Assembly (NCBI GenBank): GCA_913043285.1
Contig: CAJWML010000001.1
Coordinates: 124,001-188,000, forward strand
Source of the DNA: CAKZNE01 sp002695025
GTDB lineage: Bacteria; Bacteroidota; Bacteroidia; Flavobacteriales; Schleiferiaceae
Length of the DNA stretch: 64,000 nt
Direction of reading: 5' to 3'
Below the pieces are notes generated by a model, which saw only the letters and a list, made by a program, of their open reading frames with translations, did not search any database and had not been told where the DNA came from. Each line of letters begins with the position of its first letter. Positions within the stretch are counted from its first letter, which is position 1. Shown piece by piece: positions 1-8,902 of this stretch. The translations under genes were made by a program, and so were the position numbers.

Positions 1-284
1 GAGATAAGTGTACCTGCGTGACCAATACACACCCACCAAACAAAGTTGGTGATATCCCAGGCCCAGCCTACCGTCTTATTCAATCCCCAGGTTCCGATAC
101 CCACACCAATGGTATACAGGATACATCCTATACCCCACAGGAAGGCGGCCAGGGAAATGCCAAATACCAGCCACCAGGATCTGGGGGCTTTAGTCTCCAC
201 CGGACGAGCAATATCAACGGTGATGTCATGATAACTCTTATCACCGATTATAAGGGGCTTTCGTATGGGAGCTTCGTAGTGCAT
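1..284 (-). CDS. actC: ActC, NrfD-like membrane subunit of alternative complex III (3' end missing)
   Basis: This is the N-terminal part (about 94 residues) of a polytopic membrane protein that continues past the left edge. The start is the ATG whose complement lies at 282-284; the protein begins MHYEAPIRKPLIIGDKSYHD and enters a first membrane helix near residues 36-60. It lies 22 bases after actB on the same strand, the normal act gene order. ActC is the NrfD/PsrC-family quinol-interacting subunit of alternative complex III, which oxidises menaquinol and passes electrons towards cytochrome oxidase. The FVWWVCIGHAGTLIS segment fits this family. The identity rests on this partial sequence and on the neighbours. 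Confidence 0.9.
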   Translation of the reverse strand, partial: MHYEAPIRKPLIIGDKSYHDITVDIARPVETKAPRSWWLVFGISLAAFLWGIGCILYTIGVGIGTWGLNKTVGWAWDITNFVWWVCIGHAGTLI

Positions 285-306
285 ACTCAGTCTTTAAATA
301 GTTTTA

Positions 307-3300
307 TTAAGCTCTGTTTCTAACCTTGGTTTGATAAAATACGGAAGGCTGTGTTCCTACTTCTTCCAGCAGGTGGTACATCCTCTTGTCCTGCTTCAGC
401 TTAAATACCTGGCTGTCTTTGTTATTCACATCACCAAATACAATAGCTTCGGTATCACAGGCGCTCTGACATGCGGTTTGCACCTCACCATCCTTAAGTG
501 GACGTCCTTCTTTTTTGGCGGTAAGTTTACCTAACTGTATGCGTTGAATACACATAGAGCATTTCTCCATAACCCCACGGGCCCTTACGGTTACATCAGG
601 GTTCAGCACCATACGCCCCAGGTCATCATTCATCGCCAGGTTCTTATCAAACTTGCTGTTACCTTCATATTGGAACCAGTTGAACCTACGCACTTTGTAA
701 GGACAGTTGTTGGCACAGTAGCGGGTTCCGATACAGCGGTTATAGGCCATGTGGTTCAAACCTTCAGAACTGTGAGAAGTAGCAGCCACAGGACATACTG
801 TTTCACAGGGAGCGTGGTTACAGTGCTGACACATTACCGGCTGGAAGGCCACTTCAGGACTTGAAGATGGTTTTTCCATGGCCGCATACATATCAATAGC
901 ACCAATACCCTGCTCCTCGGCTACCTCCTCGTTCATATCCGAAGAATAGTAACGGTCTATACGCAGCCAGTGCATATCACGGTGCTTACGTACTTCTTCC
1001 TTACCTACTACCGGCACGTTATTCTCGGCATGACAGGCAATTACACAGGCTCCACAACCATTACAAAGGTTCAGGTCAATGGACATATTCCACATGTGAC
1101 CGGTCTGATGATCAAAGTCATCCCAAAGGTTGGTCTCCTCCGATGTAAGAGGTCCTTTAAAAGTCTCAAATTCCGTTACCTCGTTCCAGCCACCTTCACC
1201 GTAGGCTGGTTTATTGAGGAAAGTATCCAGGTTTACCTCGTTTACGATCTTACGGCCCATCATGGTGTGAGCCAGCTGAATACATGCAAAGCCGTGGGTA
1301 CCTATCCCTTTTTCGATCTTTACATCTGTGCTGTGGTGTGAGCCGTTGAAGAGAGCAAAAGCATTCACTCCAACCTCGTTACCAACCTTTCCGGCAGCGG
1401 TACGTCCGTAACCTACCGCGAGGCCAACGGTTCCCTTGGCCTGTCCGGGCTGAACCAGCACAGGTACATTTTCTATTGTTTTGCCATTAACGGTAAGGTT
1501 TACCACACTTCCGTTAAGAGCTCCATTGGACTCATTGGTATTTTCAAGACCTATCTCTACCGCATCGGCCGCAGCAACGGTGAGGTAGTTATCCCAGCTT
1601 ACGCGGCTAATGGGATCGGGCAATTCCTGTAACCATGGATTGTTAGCCAGGTTACCGGTTCCCATTCCTGTCTTTTGGTAAAATTGGATCTCCATGGCGC
1701 CACCTTTAGCGCTGGACAAACGTGAAGCCGCAGCATTTACATCGGCCGCAGGAGCAGCTCCTGTTGACACGTTGTTATCCGTATTATTTTCGTCCGAACC
1801 GCCAAACACTCTCTCAAAGAAGCCGGCTTTATCCGTACTATCTGCAACAGCTGATACCCCAGCGGCTACTCCGGAAACATTGGCCACACCATCGTGCAAG
1901 GCCTTCTTCCAGTTGGGTGCCTTGGTATTGGTAGTCAGGTAATCATAATAGGATCCTGTTTTCCCCATCCAGGTCATCAGGCACTCCTCGGTCTGACGAG
2001 TATTGAAAAGAGGGCGGATCACCGGTTGCTGAAGACTATATACACCATCAGCAGGCATAGCATCACCCCAGCTTTCAAGGTAGTTGTGGCGGGCACAAAC
2101 GTATTTGGAAAGAGCGGCCGTCTCGTTATTCTTTTCAGCAAAGGTTACGGTAAGAGGCACCTTTTTCATGCCTTCCGCAAACTTGCTATCTCCAGCCATC
2201 AGGTAGGCAGGGTTCAGGTTATCTACAAACAGTGCTCCAAAGTTACCGGAATTCATATCGGCTACCAATTGTTTCATGGCAGCATCATCTCCCTGGCGCA
2301 AGTAGGACCTTTTGGAATAATCTATAGTAGAACCACCATTACCTAACAGTTTGTTAATAGCGATGGTGATCGCTTCAACATCCGCATCATTGGTACCGCT
2401 AACCACCAATCCTCTAGAACCGGCAGCCCGCAGTTTTTTAGCAGCTTCTTTTACCTGTGCAGAAACACTGGTATTGCCACCACTGGCGCTTCCTCCCAGT
2501 TCATTGTATAACTGAATGAGGGCGTTACCCAATTCCGAAGGCTTGATCTTATGGCGCAGGTCGGCATTACTGCCGGTAAGGCTCATATTGCTTTCAAACT
2601 GGACATGATGAGACATATCCTTTCCGGGTTTTCTGCGTGAAGCATAATCAGCGGAAACATTCTGACCTACCCAGTCGCCCAGGAAATCAGCTCCGAAGCT
2701 AACGATCACGTCAGCGTTCTTGAAATTATAGGTTGGAAGGGACCTTTTTCCGCTTGAAGCACTGTGTGCATCCAGTTTTCCGGAATAGGAAAAGGCATCA
2801 TACATCACATGCTTAAAGCCATTTGTTTGAGCAGCCCACTCGCCAATCAGTTTTTTAGTGGTAGGGCTTATTACCGTTGAAGTAAGAAACACCACCTGTT
2901 TGCCGTTGCTTACCGCAGCGTTCAAATCTTTCTTGATACCGGTATCCACATCACTCCAGTTAGCTTCTTCTCCATTGATCAATGGTTTCTGAAGCCTGGT
3001 AGAATCGTACAGATCCAGGATGGAAGCATGAATACGGGCATTGGCACCGCCATTCATAGCAGCCAGCTTATTGTTCTCCACCTTTATGGGGCGCCCCTCG
3101 CGCGTCTTCACCAGAATGGAGGCATAATCATGCCCATCAAAGTAAGAGGTAGCATAGTAGTTGGGGATGCCCGGGATAACTTCCTCCGGAGCCACCACGT
3201 AGGGAATGGATTCCACTACCGGGGCCTCACAGGCTGCCAAGGTTGCAGCAGCGGTGGAGAATCCCATGTATTTTAGGAAGTCCCTCCGGCTGGTTTGGGA

Positions 3301-3438
3301 CTCTTCCAGTTTCTCTTTATTTCCCAGAAACTCTTCGGTAGAAATTTCAGAATTGAACTCGTTCTCCGCCAGTTTTTGAACGGTAGCAGAATTGGTTAAT
3401 TCTTCTATTCCTTTCCAGTATTTTTTCGTTTCGGCCAT
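307..3438 (-). CDS. actB: ActB, Tat-targeted molybdopterin-like/iron-sulfur subunit of alternative complex III
   Basis: A protein of about 1043 residues, the Bacteroidota fusion of a molybdopterin-oxidoreductase-like domain with a ferredoxin-like domain. A twin-arginine motif (TSRRDFLKYMGFS) sits near residue 50, followed by a hydrophobic stretch ending AAC, so it is probably Tat-exported. The C-terminal third carries four cysteine groups, CNGCGACVIAC, CQHCNHAPCETVC, CIGTRYCANNC and CSMC...CQSAC, the set expected for three [4Fe-4S] clusters and one [3Fe-4S]. The large domain is not expected to bind molybdenum in this family (known of ActB). I chose the ATG giving MAETKKYWKGIEEL; an in-frame TTG directly after the actA stop would add nine residues. 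It lies between actA and actC. Confidence 0.93.
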   Translation of the reverse strand: MAETKKYWKGIEELTNSATVQKLAENEFNSEISTEEFLGNKEKLEESQTSRRDFLKYMGFSTAAATLAACEAPVVESIPYVVAPEEVIPGIPNYYATSYFDGHDYASILVKTREGRPIKVENNKLAAMNGGANARIHASILDLYDSTRLQKPLINGEEANWSDVDTGIKKDLNAAVSNGKQVVFLTSTVISPTTKKLIGEWAAQTNGFKHVMYDAFSYSGKLDAHSASSGKRSLPTYNFKNADVIVSFGADFLGDWVGQNVSADYASRRKPGKDMSHHVQFESNMSLTGSNADLRHKIKPSELGNALIQLYNELGGSASGGNTSVSAQVKEAAKKLRAAGSRGLVVSGTNDADVEAITIAINKLLGNGGSTIDYSKRSYLRQGDDAAMKQLVADMNSGNFGALFVDNLNPAYLMAGDSKFAEGMKKVPLTVTFAEKNNETAALSKYVCARHNYLESWGDAMPADGVYSLQQPVIRPLFNTRQTEECLMTWMGKTGSYYDYLTTNTKAPNWKKALHDGVANVSGVAAGVSAVADSTDKAGFFERVFGGSDENNTDNNVSTGAAPAADVNAAASRLSSAKGGAMEIQFYQKTGMGTGNLANNPWLQELPDPISRVSWDNYLTVAAADAVEIGLENTNESNGALNGSVVNLTVNGKTIENVPVLVQPGQAKGTVGLAVGYGRTAAGKVGNEVGVNAFALFNGSHHSTDVKIEKGIGTHGFACIQLAHTMMGRKIVNEVNLDTFLNKPAYGEGGWNEVTEFETFKGPLTSEETNLWDDFDHQTGHMWNMSIDLNLCNGCGACVIACHAENNVPVVGKEEVRKHRDMHWLRIDRYYSSDMNEEVAEEQGIGAIDMYAAMEKPSSSPEVAFQPVMCQHCNHAPCETVCPVAATSHSSEGLNHMAYNRCIGTRYCANNCPYKVRRFNWFQYEGNSKFDKNLAMNDDLGRMVLNPDVTVRARGVMEKCSMCIQRIQLGKLTAKKEGRPLKDGEVQTACQSACDTEAIVFGDVNNKDSQVFKLKQDKRMYHLLEEVGTQPSVFYQTKVRNRA

Positions 3439-3465
3439 TATCGATAAGGAAAGATTATTCAACAA

Positions 3466-4710
3466 TTAATAGTGACACTTACCACACTCCAAACCTCCGA
3501 TCATCTCTACAGTGATCTCAGCATCCTCACCGTACTTCGCTTTCAGCTCCTCGTGCATTTTGGCGTAGTAATCATTGGACTCCACCTGAACCTGCGTTTC
3601 GCGGTGGCAATTGATGCACCAGCCCATAGTGAGTGGTGAGTATTGGTAAACTTCTTCCATTTCCTGGATGGGACCATGACAAGTCTGGCAGGCTACTTGC
3701 CCGGCAGTTACGTGCTGTGAGTGATTGAAGTAAGCCAGGTCAGGGAGATTGTGGATACGCACCCACTTAATAGGTTTTTGCTCGTAACCCTCAATATAGC
3801 TACTGGATTCGGGATCCCAACCCACGGCAGCGTAGATCTTGGCAATTTCTTCTTTCCCGGTATTGGGTCCTTCAGAAATGTTCATGTGACAGTTCATACA
3901 AACCCCGGCTGCAGGAATATTGGAGTGTTTGCCTTTGCGGGCACCATAGTGGCAATAATTACAGTCAATAGCATTATCACCAGCATGGATCTTGTGGGAG
4001 AAAGCAATAGGTTGTTCCGGCTGGTAGTTCTCATGAACCCCCACCGCCATCAGCGCCAGGTATAGCTGCTGAAAGAACACAATAGCAATCAAAATGGTGA
4101 GCAGGGTGGCGATCTTAGGATTTTTCAGGGCTGTCTTGGTGATCACGTCCGCATCCTGCACCAGTGTACTGGTAGGTTGGCCTTTAACCGCTTTCAATAC
4201 GTTCTTTACGCGAACCAACAACATGATCAGCAGGGCCAGGATTGCACCGAGCACCAGCAGTATTACTGTGTTGTCCGACTCTGCGGCAACTTCTTCACCG
4301 CCTGTTCCGCCACCACCATTGTTATCTACAACCGGCTTGGCACCTTCTATAGTGTAGGTTAAGATGTCTTCAACATCACTTTCCGAAAGATTGGGGAAAG
4401 CCGGCATCACCGAACCGTTGAATTCTTCAAAAATGGCCTTTGCCTCAGCATCTCCGCTGGCACGCAAGGCAGCGTTATCCTTTACCCATTTTACCAACCA
4501 TTCTTTAGATCTGCGCTCGGTGACATCACCCAAAGCGGGTCCGATCATCTTTTTATCCAGCTTGTGGCAGGAAGCACAATTGGAGTTGAAGAGGGATTTC
4601 CCGTTACCAGCATCTCCGGAATAATCCTGTGCAAAGGATCCGAATGAACTCAATACCAGTATAATGGTTAAAATAGTCTGCGGGACTCGTTCGGTTAGAC
4701 GGTGTTTCAT
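3466..4710 (-). CDS. actA: ActA, multihaem cytochrome c subunit of alternative complex III
   Basis: About 414 residues with six CXXCH haem c sites: CASCH near the N-terminus, then CNYCH, CMNCH, CQTCH, CINCH and CGKCH in the C-terminal half. The last five match the pentahaem ActA. The first is a separate monohaem cytochrome c domain (about residues 30-130), followed by an acidic/glycine linker and two membrane helices near residues 150 and 205. The start MKHRLTERVPQ gives a signal peptide ending FAQ; an ATG four codons earlier is possible. It is the first gene of the act operon, with a TAAATTTG promoter box 42 bases upstream. The extra haem domain probably does the job of, or duplicates, a separate monohaem subunit such as ActE. 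Confidence 0.9.
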   Translation of the reverse strand: MKHRLTERVPQTILTIILVLSSFGSFAQDYSGDAGNGKSLFNSNCASCHKLDKKMIGPALGDVTERRSKEWLVKWVKDNAALRASGDAEAKAIFEEFNGSVMPAFPNLSESDVEDILTYTIEGAKPVVDNNGGGGTGGEEVAAESDNTVILLVLGAILALLIMLLVRVKNVLKAVKGQPTSTLVQDADVITKTALKNPKIATLLTILIAIVFFQQLYLALMAVGVHENYQPEQPIAFSHKIHAGDNAIDCNYCHYGARKGKHSNIPAAGVCMNCHMNISEGPNTGKEEIAKIYAAVGWDPESSSYIEGYEQKPIKWVRIHNLPDLAYFNHSQHVTAGQVACQTCHGPIQEMEEVYQYSPLTMGWCINCHRETQVQVESNDYYAKMHEELKAKYGEDAEITVEMIGGLECGKCHY

Positions 4711-4751
4711 TGTAAATACCATATATAAATAGCCGGTCGTACTTCGAGGCG

Positions 4752-4759
4752 CAAATTTA
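4752..4759 (-). promoter_or_regulatory. Putative -7 element of the act operon promoter
   Basis: On the minus strand this reads TAAATTTG, an exact match to the Bacteroidota -7 consensus TAnnTTTG, 42 bases before the actA start. I see no clear -33 TTG at the usual spacing. Confidence 0.5.
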
Positions 4760-4859
4760 TAACATAAAGCTGTTTGAAGAAGCGGTGCTGATAATCGGTT
4801 TCAATTTATAACGGTTCTAAATAATAAACACCTGCGTGACGCAGTTAAAAGTCCCGGCT

Positions 4860-4867
4860 TATCTTTG
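4860..4867 (+). promoter_or_regulatory. Putative -7 element for the SPOR-domain gene
   Basis: TATCTTTG matches TAnnTTTG exactly and ends 16 bases before the ATG at 4884. A short inverted repeat, CTGCG-TGA-CGCAG (4832-4844), lies just upstream, where an operator or the -33 region would be. Confidence 0.55.
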
Positions 4868-4883
4868 TCCTAAATTCTGAATA

Positions 4884-5309
4884 ATGCGCATTTCCATTCT
4901 CTTTATCCTTAGTGTTTTAACTATCGTTCCTGCCTTAGCCCAGCCTAACATTTCAGGCAAGGGAAACCTGCAGATCGTAGAAGAACCGGGCATTCATCAA
5001 CTTCAGGAAGCGTACATTTCGGAAAATCAGCGTAGCCCGGGCTTTGAAGGTTACCGTGTGCAGATACACAATGGCCATAAAGATGCTTGTATGAGCAAGC
5101 GCTCCCATTTTATTAGCATATTCCCCAATGTAGCTGCCTACACTTTATACGAAGCTCCTGAATACCGTATACAGGTGGGAGATTTTCGTACCCGTCTGGA
5201 AGCCGAAAAATTCCTTCAGACCGTTCTTTCCGAATTTTCAGGCAGTTTTGTGGTAAACACACGAATAAAGCTCCCCACCTTGCCCAAAAGCAACATTTCA
5301 GATTATTAG
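4884..5309 (+). CDS. Secreted SPOR-domain protein
   Basis: A 141-residue protein with a signal peptide (MRISILFILSVLTIVPALAQ) and a C-terminal domain of the sporulation-related repeat (SPOR) type at about residues 55-130. The recognisable parts are GYRVQIHNG at its start and YRIQVGDFRTRLEAEKFLQ in the second half. SPOR domains bind denuded glycan strands of septal peptidoglycan, so a periplasmic cell-wall role is likely (inference from the domain). It is a single gene, divergent from the act operon, with its own TATCTTTG box. A similar domain ends the unrelated larger protein at 11912-13660. Confidence 0.75.
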   Translation: MRISILFILSVLTIVPALAQPNISGKGNLQIVEEPGIHQLQEAYISENQRSPGFEGYRVQIHNGHKDACMSKRSHFISIFPNVAAYTLYEAPEYRIQVGDFRTRLEAEKFLQTVLSEFSGSFVVNTRIKLPTLPKSNISDY

Positions 5310-5393
5310 CATACAGCCTAACAATGGCCAGGCACACGTGTTGACAATCAATATTTTACAAAAACTATTTTTTTTAAAGCAGGTTTAAATACC

Positions 5394-5401
5394 TATATTT
5401 G
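5394..5401 (+). promoter_or_regulatory. Putative -7 element for the 5438/5457 gene
   Basis: TATATTTG, an exact TAnnTTTG match, lies 36 bases before the upstream ATG at 5438. That fits transcription of the whole 5438-5972 region, including the apparently out-of-frame signal peptide start. Confidence 0.5.
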
Positions 5402-5456
5402 CAGCGCTCAACTCAACCATTCCGTGAAGTTTGATTAATGAAAAAGAAAGGTTGTT

Positions 5457-5972
5457 ATGGACTATTCATGGTTGCTCATCATTTCTATGGGCGTTTCCTC
5501 GGTTAAAGCCGATCTCAACAGTCATCAGCTTAGCAGTGAACCTGGGGTTTTTGCTGAAACTTCCCTGATGTATCAGACCCCAAAGTCCGGCCATACCGGC
5601 ATCCGGCTCACTTACTTCTCCAATACCCTGCCCGTACGTGATATCTTTCGCGATAGAGTAGGTAATACTGTAAACGTAAAGGAGATCATTATTTCACCCT
5701 ATGTAGGCGGCAGCCGTTCATTGTGGAGCAACGGTCGGTTTTATCTTGATCTGGGCCCTCAGTGGCAGTTATACCGGCAGTTCGGTTTAGGAGGGCGCTT
5801 CCAATACCTTCATAAGGTGAAGTTAAAACGTGGTAAACGCTTTTATGTAGGAACTAAACTGGGAGCAGATTACTGGGCCTTTGACCTGCTGGACGGTTAC
5901 CAGGACCGTACCGATCAGATGGGCGATGTGGCCGTGAATGGGAGTATCAGCGTAGCTTTCCCTCTCCAATAG
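5457..5972 (+). CDS. Small predicted envelope protein; start region probably frameshifted
   Basis: The open frame gives 171 residues rich in alternating aromatic/polar segments (for example FYLDLGPQWQLYRQFG), like a small outer-membrane beta-barrel; I do not recognise the family. The first ATG in this frame (5457) gives a poor signal peptide with no positive N-terminus. A better ATG at 5438 (MKKKGCYG...) is out of frame. Removing one A from the five A after that ATG joins the frames and gives MKRKVVMDYSWLLIISMG, then VSSVKA, an ideal signal peptide. So either the run of A varies or is mis-sequenced, or the gene is damaged at its start. A bidirectional terminator follows. Confidence 0.6.
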   Translation: MDYSWLLIISMGVSSVKADLNSHQLSSEPGVFAETSLMYQTPKSGHTGIRLTYFSNTLPVRDIFRDRVGNTVNVKEIIISPYVGGSRSLWSNGRFYLDLGPQWQLYRQFGLGGRFQYLHKVKLKRGKRFYVGTKLGADYWAFDLLDGYQDRTDQMGDVAVNGSISVAFPLQ

Positions 5973-6030
5973 ATCCACGCTTTAAATCATATTTCCTTAA
6001 CTGGAACTGGCTGGAACGTATAAAAACAAA

Positions 6031-6059
6031 AAGCCCCTGCGTTCAGCAGGGGCTTTTTT
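6031..6059. terminator. Bidirectional intrinsic terminator
   Basis: A 10-bp stem, AAGCCCCTGC / GCAGGGGCTT with loop GTTCA, is flanked by T-rich sequence on the right and A-rich sequence on the left. It can end both the plus-strand gene at 5457-5972 and the minus-strand rimP-nusA-infB operon. Confidence 0.9.
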
Positions 6060-6081
6060 ATAGGATTTAACGTTCATTGGA

Positions 6082-8886
6082 CTAATCCAAGGTGCGTTTT
6101 ACTTCTACTTCTTTATAACCTTCAATGATATCGCCAACTTTGATATCGTTGAAGTTCTTGATATTCAATCCGCATTCGTAACCTTTGCTCACTTCCTTCA
6201 CATCATCCTTGAAGCGTTTGAGAGAACCCAGTTCCCCGGTATACACCACCACACCGTCACGGATCAGGCGTATCCTGGTATTTCGGGTAATGGTTCCATC
6301 CAGGACAAAACACCCGGCAATGGTTCCCACCTTGGATATCTTAAAGGTTTCGCGAACCTCAATATTACATACTACTTCCTCCTTCACCTCAGCAGAAAGC
6401 ATACCTTCCATGGCATCGCGTATTTCGTTGATGGCATCGTAGATGATGGAGTACAGGCGTACATCCACTTCTTCCTTTTCGGCAAGCTTACGTGCACTGG
6501 CTGAAGGACGTACCTGGAAACCTACAATGATAGCATCAGAAGCCGTAGCCAGAAGGATATCTGATTCACTGATCTGTCCCACCGCCTTATGAATGATATT
6601 CACCTGGATCTCCTCGGTGCTGAGTTTTTGCAGGGAGTCGGAAAGAGCTTCTATAGAACCATCCACGTCACCTTTTACGATAACGTTAAGTTCTTTAAAG
6701 TCACCAATAGCCAAACGCCTTCCGATCTCTTCCAGGGTAAGGTTCTTTTGTGAACGGGCGCTTTGCTCACGCTGCAACTGTGTACGCTTGGTAGCAATGT
6801 TCTTGGCTTCACGCTCATCGTCCATTACCACAAAGTTATCACCTGCCTGAGGGGCACCATCCAGACCGAGTATACTTACGGGCTGGGCAGGACCGGCTAT
6901 GTTTACGCGATGACCGCGCTCATCCAACATGGCACGCACCTTACCACTGTAATGTCCGGCCAATACATAATCACCGATCTTAAGGGTACCGTTCTGCACC
7001 AGGATGGTAGTTACATATCCACGTCCTTTATCCAGGGAAGCTTCCACCACAGTTCCGTTGGCATTCCGATCCGGATTAGCCTTCAGGTCCAGCAGTTCTG
7101 CTTCAAGCAATACTTTTTCCAACAGTTCGGGTACACCCATACCGGTTTTCGCAGATATATCGTGCGACTGGATCTTTCCACCCCAGTCTTCCACCAGCAA
7201 GTTTTGCTGAGCCAGGGATTCCTTGATCTTATCCGGGTTAGCCGTAGGCTTATCCACTTTGTTAATAGCGAATACGATAGGCACATTGGCCGCCTGAGCG
7301 TGACTGATAGCTTCTTTGGTTTGAGGCATCACGTCATCATCAGCTGCCACCACAATAATGGCAATATCCGTTACCTGGGCGCCACGGGCACGCATGGCGG
7401 TAAATGCCTCGTGACCAGGAGTATCCAGGAAGGTTATATGTTGACCACTTTCCAGCTCCACAGAATAGGCACCGATGTGCTGGGTAATACCCCCGGATTC
7501 ACCGGCAATTACGTTGGCTTTACGAATATAGTCGAGCAAAGAAGTTTTACCGTGATCAACGTGACCCATCACCGTTACGATAGGCGCACGGGGTTCCAGG
7601 TCTTCTTCACTATCCTCTTCCATTTCAATGGCTTCCGTAACGTCTGCACTAACAAACTCTACGGTATAGCCAAATTCTTCTGCTACAATATTCAGGGTTT
7701 CACCATCCAGACGCTGGTTCATGGTTACCATCATTCCCAGCGACATACACGCTGAGATAATCTCATTCACGGAAACGTTCATCATATTGGCAAGCTCACT
7801 TACGGTCACAAATTCCGTCACCTTAATAACCTTGCTCTCTTCTTCCTGGCGCATTTCATCCAGCGCCTCTTGCTCCCTGCGTTCCTGGCGTTTTTCCCTT
7901 CTGATCTTAGAACCTTTGGACTTTTTACCACCACTGGTCAATTTTTCCAGGGTTTCCTTGATCTGCTTCTGGATTTCTTCCTCCGTCAGCTCCTTTTTGG
8001 GTTCATGCTTACGACCTTTACCAGCAGCACCTTTACGGTTGCGGTTGTCATTAGCGTCTCCAGCTTTATTTATACGTTTACGCTTGCGCTTCTTCTTAAG
8101 GTCTTCCTTATCATCACTACTGCTGGCCACTTTCTTTTTAGGCCGCTCAAACTTGGAAAGGTCAACTTTTTCACCGGTAAACTTAGGGCCAGTAAGCTTC
8201 TGGAATTTGGTCTCAATACGACCTTCATTTTTCTCCGGAGCCTTAGGCTGCTCTTTTTCAGGAGCTTTCTCTTCTTTTTCTTCCTCCTTTTTAACCTCTT
8301 TGTCCGCGGGTTTTTCCGCTTCTACCTCAGCGGGTTTTTCCTCCTTCGGTGGTTCAGCCGGTGCGGCAGGTTCTTCCTCCTTTTTGGCAGGAGTTTCTTC
8401 TTCCTTCTTCTCCTCTTCCGGCTGAGGCTTCACTTCCTCTTCCTTCTCTTTGGGAGGAGTTTCAGGCACCTCTTCTTCACTCACGGGAGCAGCCGCAGGC
8501 TCTTCAACCTTTTCCTCTTTCTCGGGAGCCTTCTCTTCAGAGGGTTTCCTATCGAGGTCTATTTTGCCCACCATTTTAGGACCGGAAAGGTTTGCCTTAC
8601 CTCTTATCAGAGATTTGGATTCTTCTTCGGTTTCCTCGGCCTCCTTCTCGGCACGCATTTTCTCCTTCTCCTCTTTTTTACGGAGGCTTACTTTCTCGGA
8701 GGCTTCCTTTTTCGCCTTATCCGGGGCAAATTTTTCCAGGGCCAGCTGGATATACTCCTCGCTGATCTTGGTCGTAGGGCGTAACTTCTCATCCAGGCCT
8801 TGATCCTGAAGGAACTCCATTACCGTACCTACCCCGGTATTGCATTCTTTTGCCAGTTGACTAAGTCTCAAAGACTTTTCTGCCAT
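6082..8886 (-). CDS. infB: Translation initiation factor IF-2
   Basis: About 934 residues. The GTPase motifs are all present: GHVDHGKTSLLD (G1), DTPGHEAF (G3) and NKVD (G4), followed by the IF-2 C-terminal domains. IF-2 brings formylmethionyl-tRNA to the 30S subunit. The N-terminus (MAEKSLRLSQLAKECN) is the usual IF2_N helix bundle. Residues about 70-350 form a long, very acidic and basic linker (EEEKKEEETPAKKEEEPAAP-like), which is known to vary between species. The start chosen is the ATG 16 bases after the nusA stop; an in-frame upstream extension overlaps nusA and is unlikely. It is the last gene of rimP-nusA-infB. Confidence 0.97.
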   Translation of the reverse strand: MAEKSLRLSQLAKECNTGVGTVMEFLQDQGLDEKLRPTTKISEEYIQLALEKFAPDKAKKEASEKVSLRKKEEKEKMRAEKEAEETEEESKSLIRGKANLSGPKMVGKIDLDRKPSEEKAPEKEEKVEEPAAAPVSEEEVPETPPKEKEEEVKPQPEEEKKEEETPAKKEEEPAAPAEPPKEEKPAEVEAEKPADKEVKKEEEKEEKAPEKEQPKAPEKNEGRIETKFQKLTGPKFTGEKVDLSKFERPKKKVASSSDDKEDLKKKRKRKRINKAGDANDNRNRKGAAGKGRKHEPKKELTEEEIQKQIKETLEKLTSGGKKSKGSKIRREKRQERREQEALDEMRQEEESKVIKVTEFVTVSELANMMNVSVNEIISACMSLGMMVTMNQRLDGETLNIVAEEFGYTVEFVSADVTEAIEMEEDSEEDLEPRAPIVTVMGHVDHGKTSLLDYIRKANVIAGESGGITQHIGAYSVELESGQHITFLDTPGHEAFTAMRARGAQVTDIAIIVVAADDDVMPQTKEAISHAQAANVPIVFAINKVDKPTANPDKIKESLAQQNLLVEDWGGKIQSHDISAKTGMGVPELLEKVLLEAELLDLKANPDRNANGTVVEASLDKGRGYVTTILVQNGTLKIGDYVLAGHYSGKVRAMLDERGHRVNIAGPAQPVSILGLDGAPQAGDNFVVMDDEREAKNIATKRTQLQREQSARSQKNLTLEEIGRRLAIGDFKELNVIVKGDVDGSIEALSDSLQKLSTEEIQVNIIHKAVGQISESDILLATASDAIIVGFQVRPSASARKLAEKEEVDVRLYSIIYDAINEIRDAMEGMLSAEVKEEVVCNIEVRETFKISKVGTIAGCFVLDGTITRNTRIRLIRDGVVVYTGELGSLKRFKDDVKEVSKGYECGLNIKNFNDIKVGDIIEGYKEVEVKRTLD

Positions 8887-8902
8887 AAATTCGCTTATTG
8901 CT

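Noticed and set aside
5457..5972. Conjugal transfer protein TraO-like identity
   Set aside because: Only a general outer-membrane barrel look is shared; no transfer genes are nearby.
6763..8784. Long plus-strand open frames (up to 330 codons) across infB
   Set aside because: They lie antisense to the conserved IF-2 coding sequence and its charged linker; their Phe/Leu/Ser-rich composition is the expected mirror of Glu/Lys codons.
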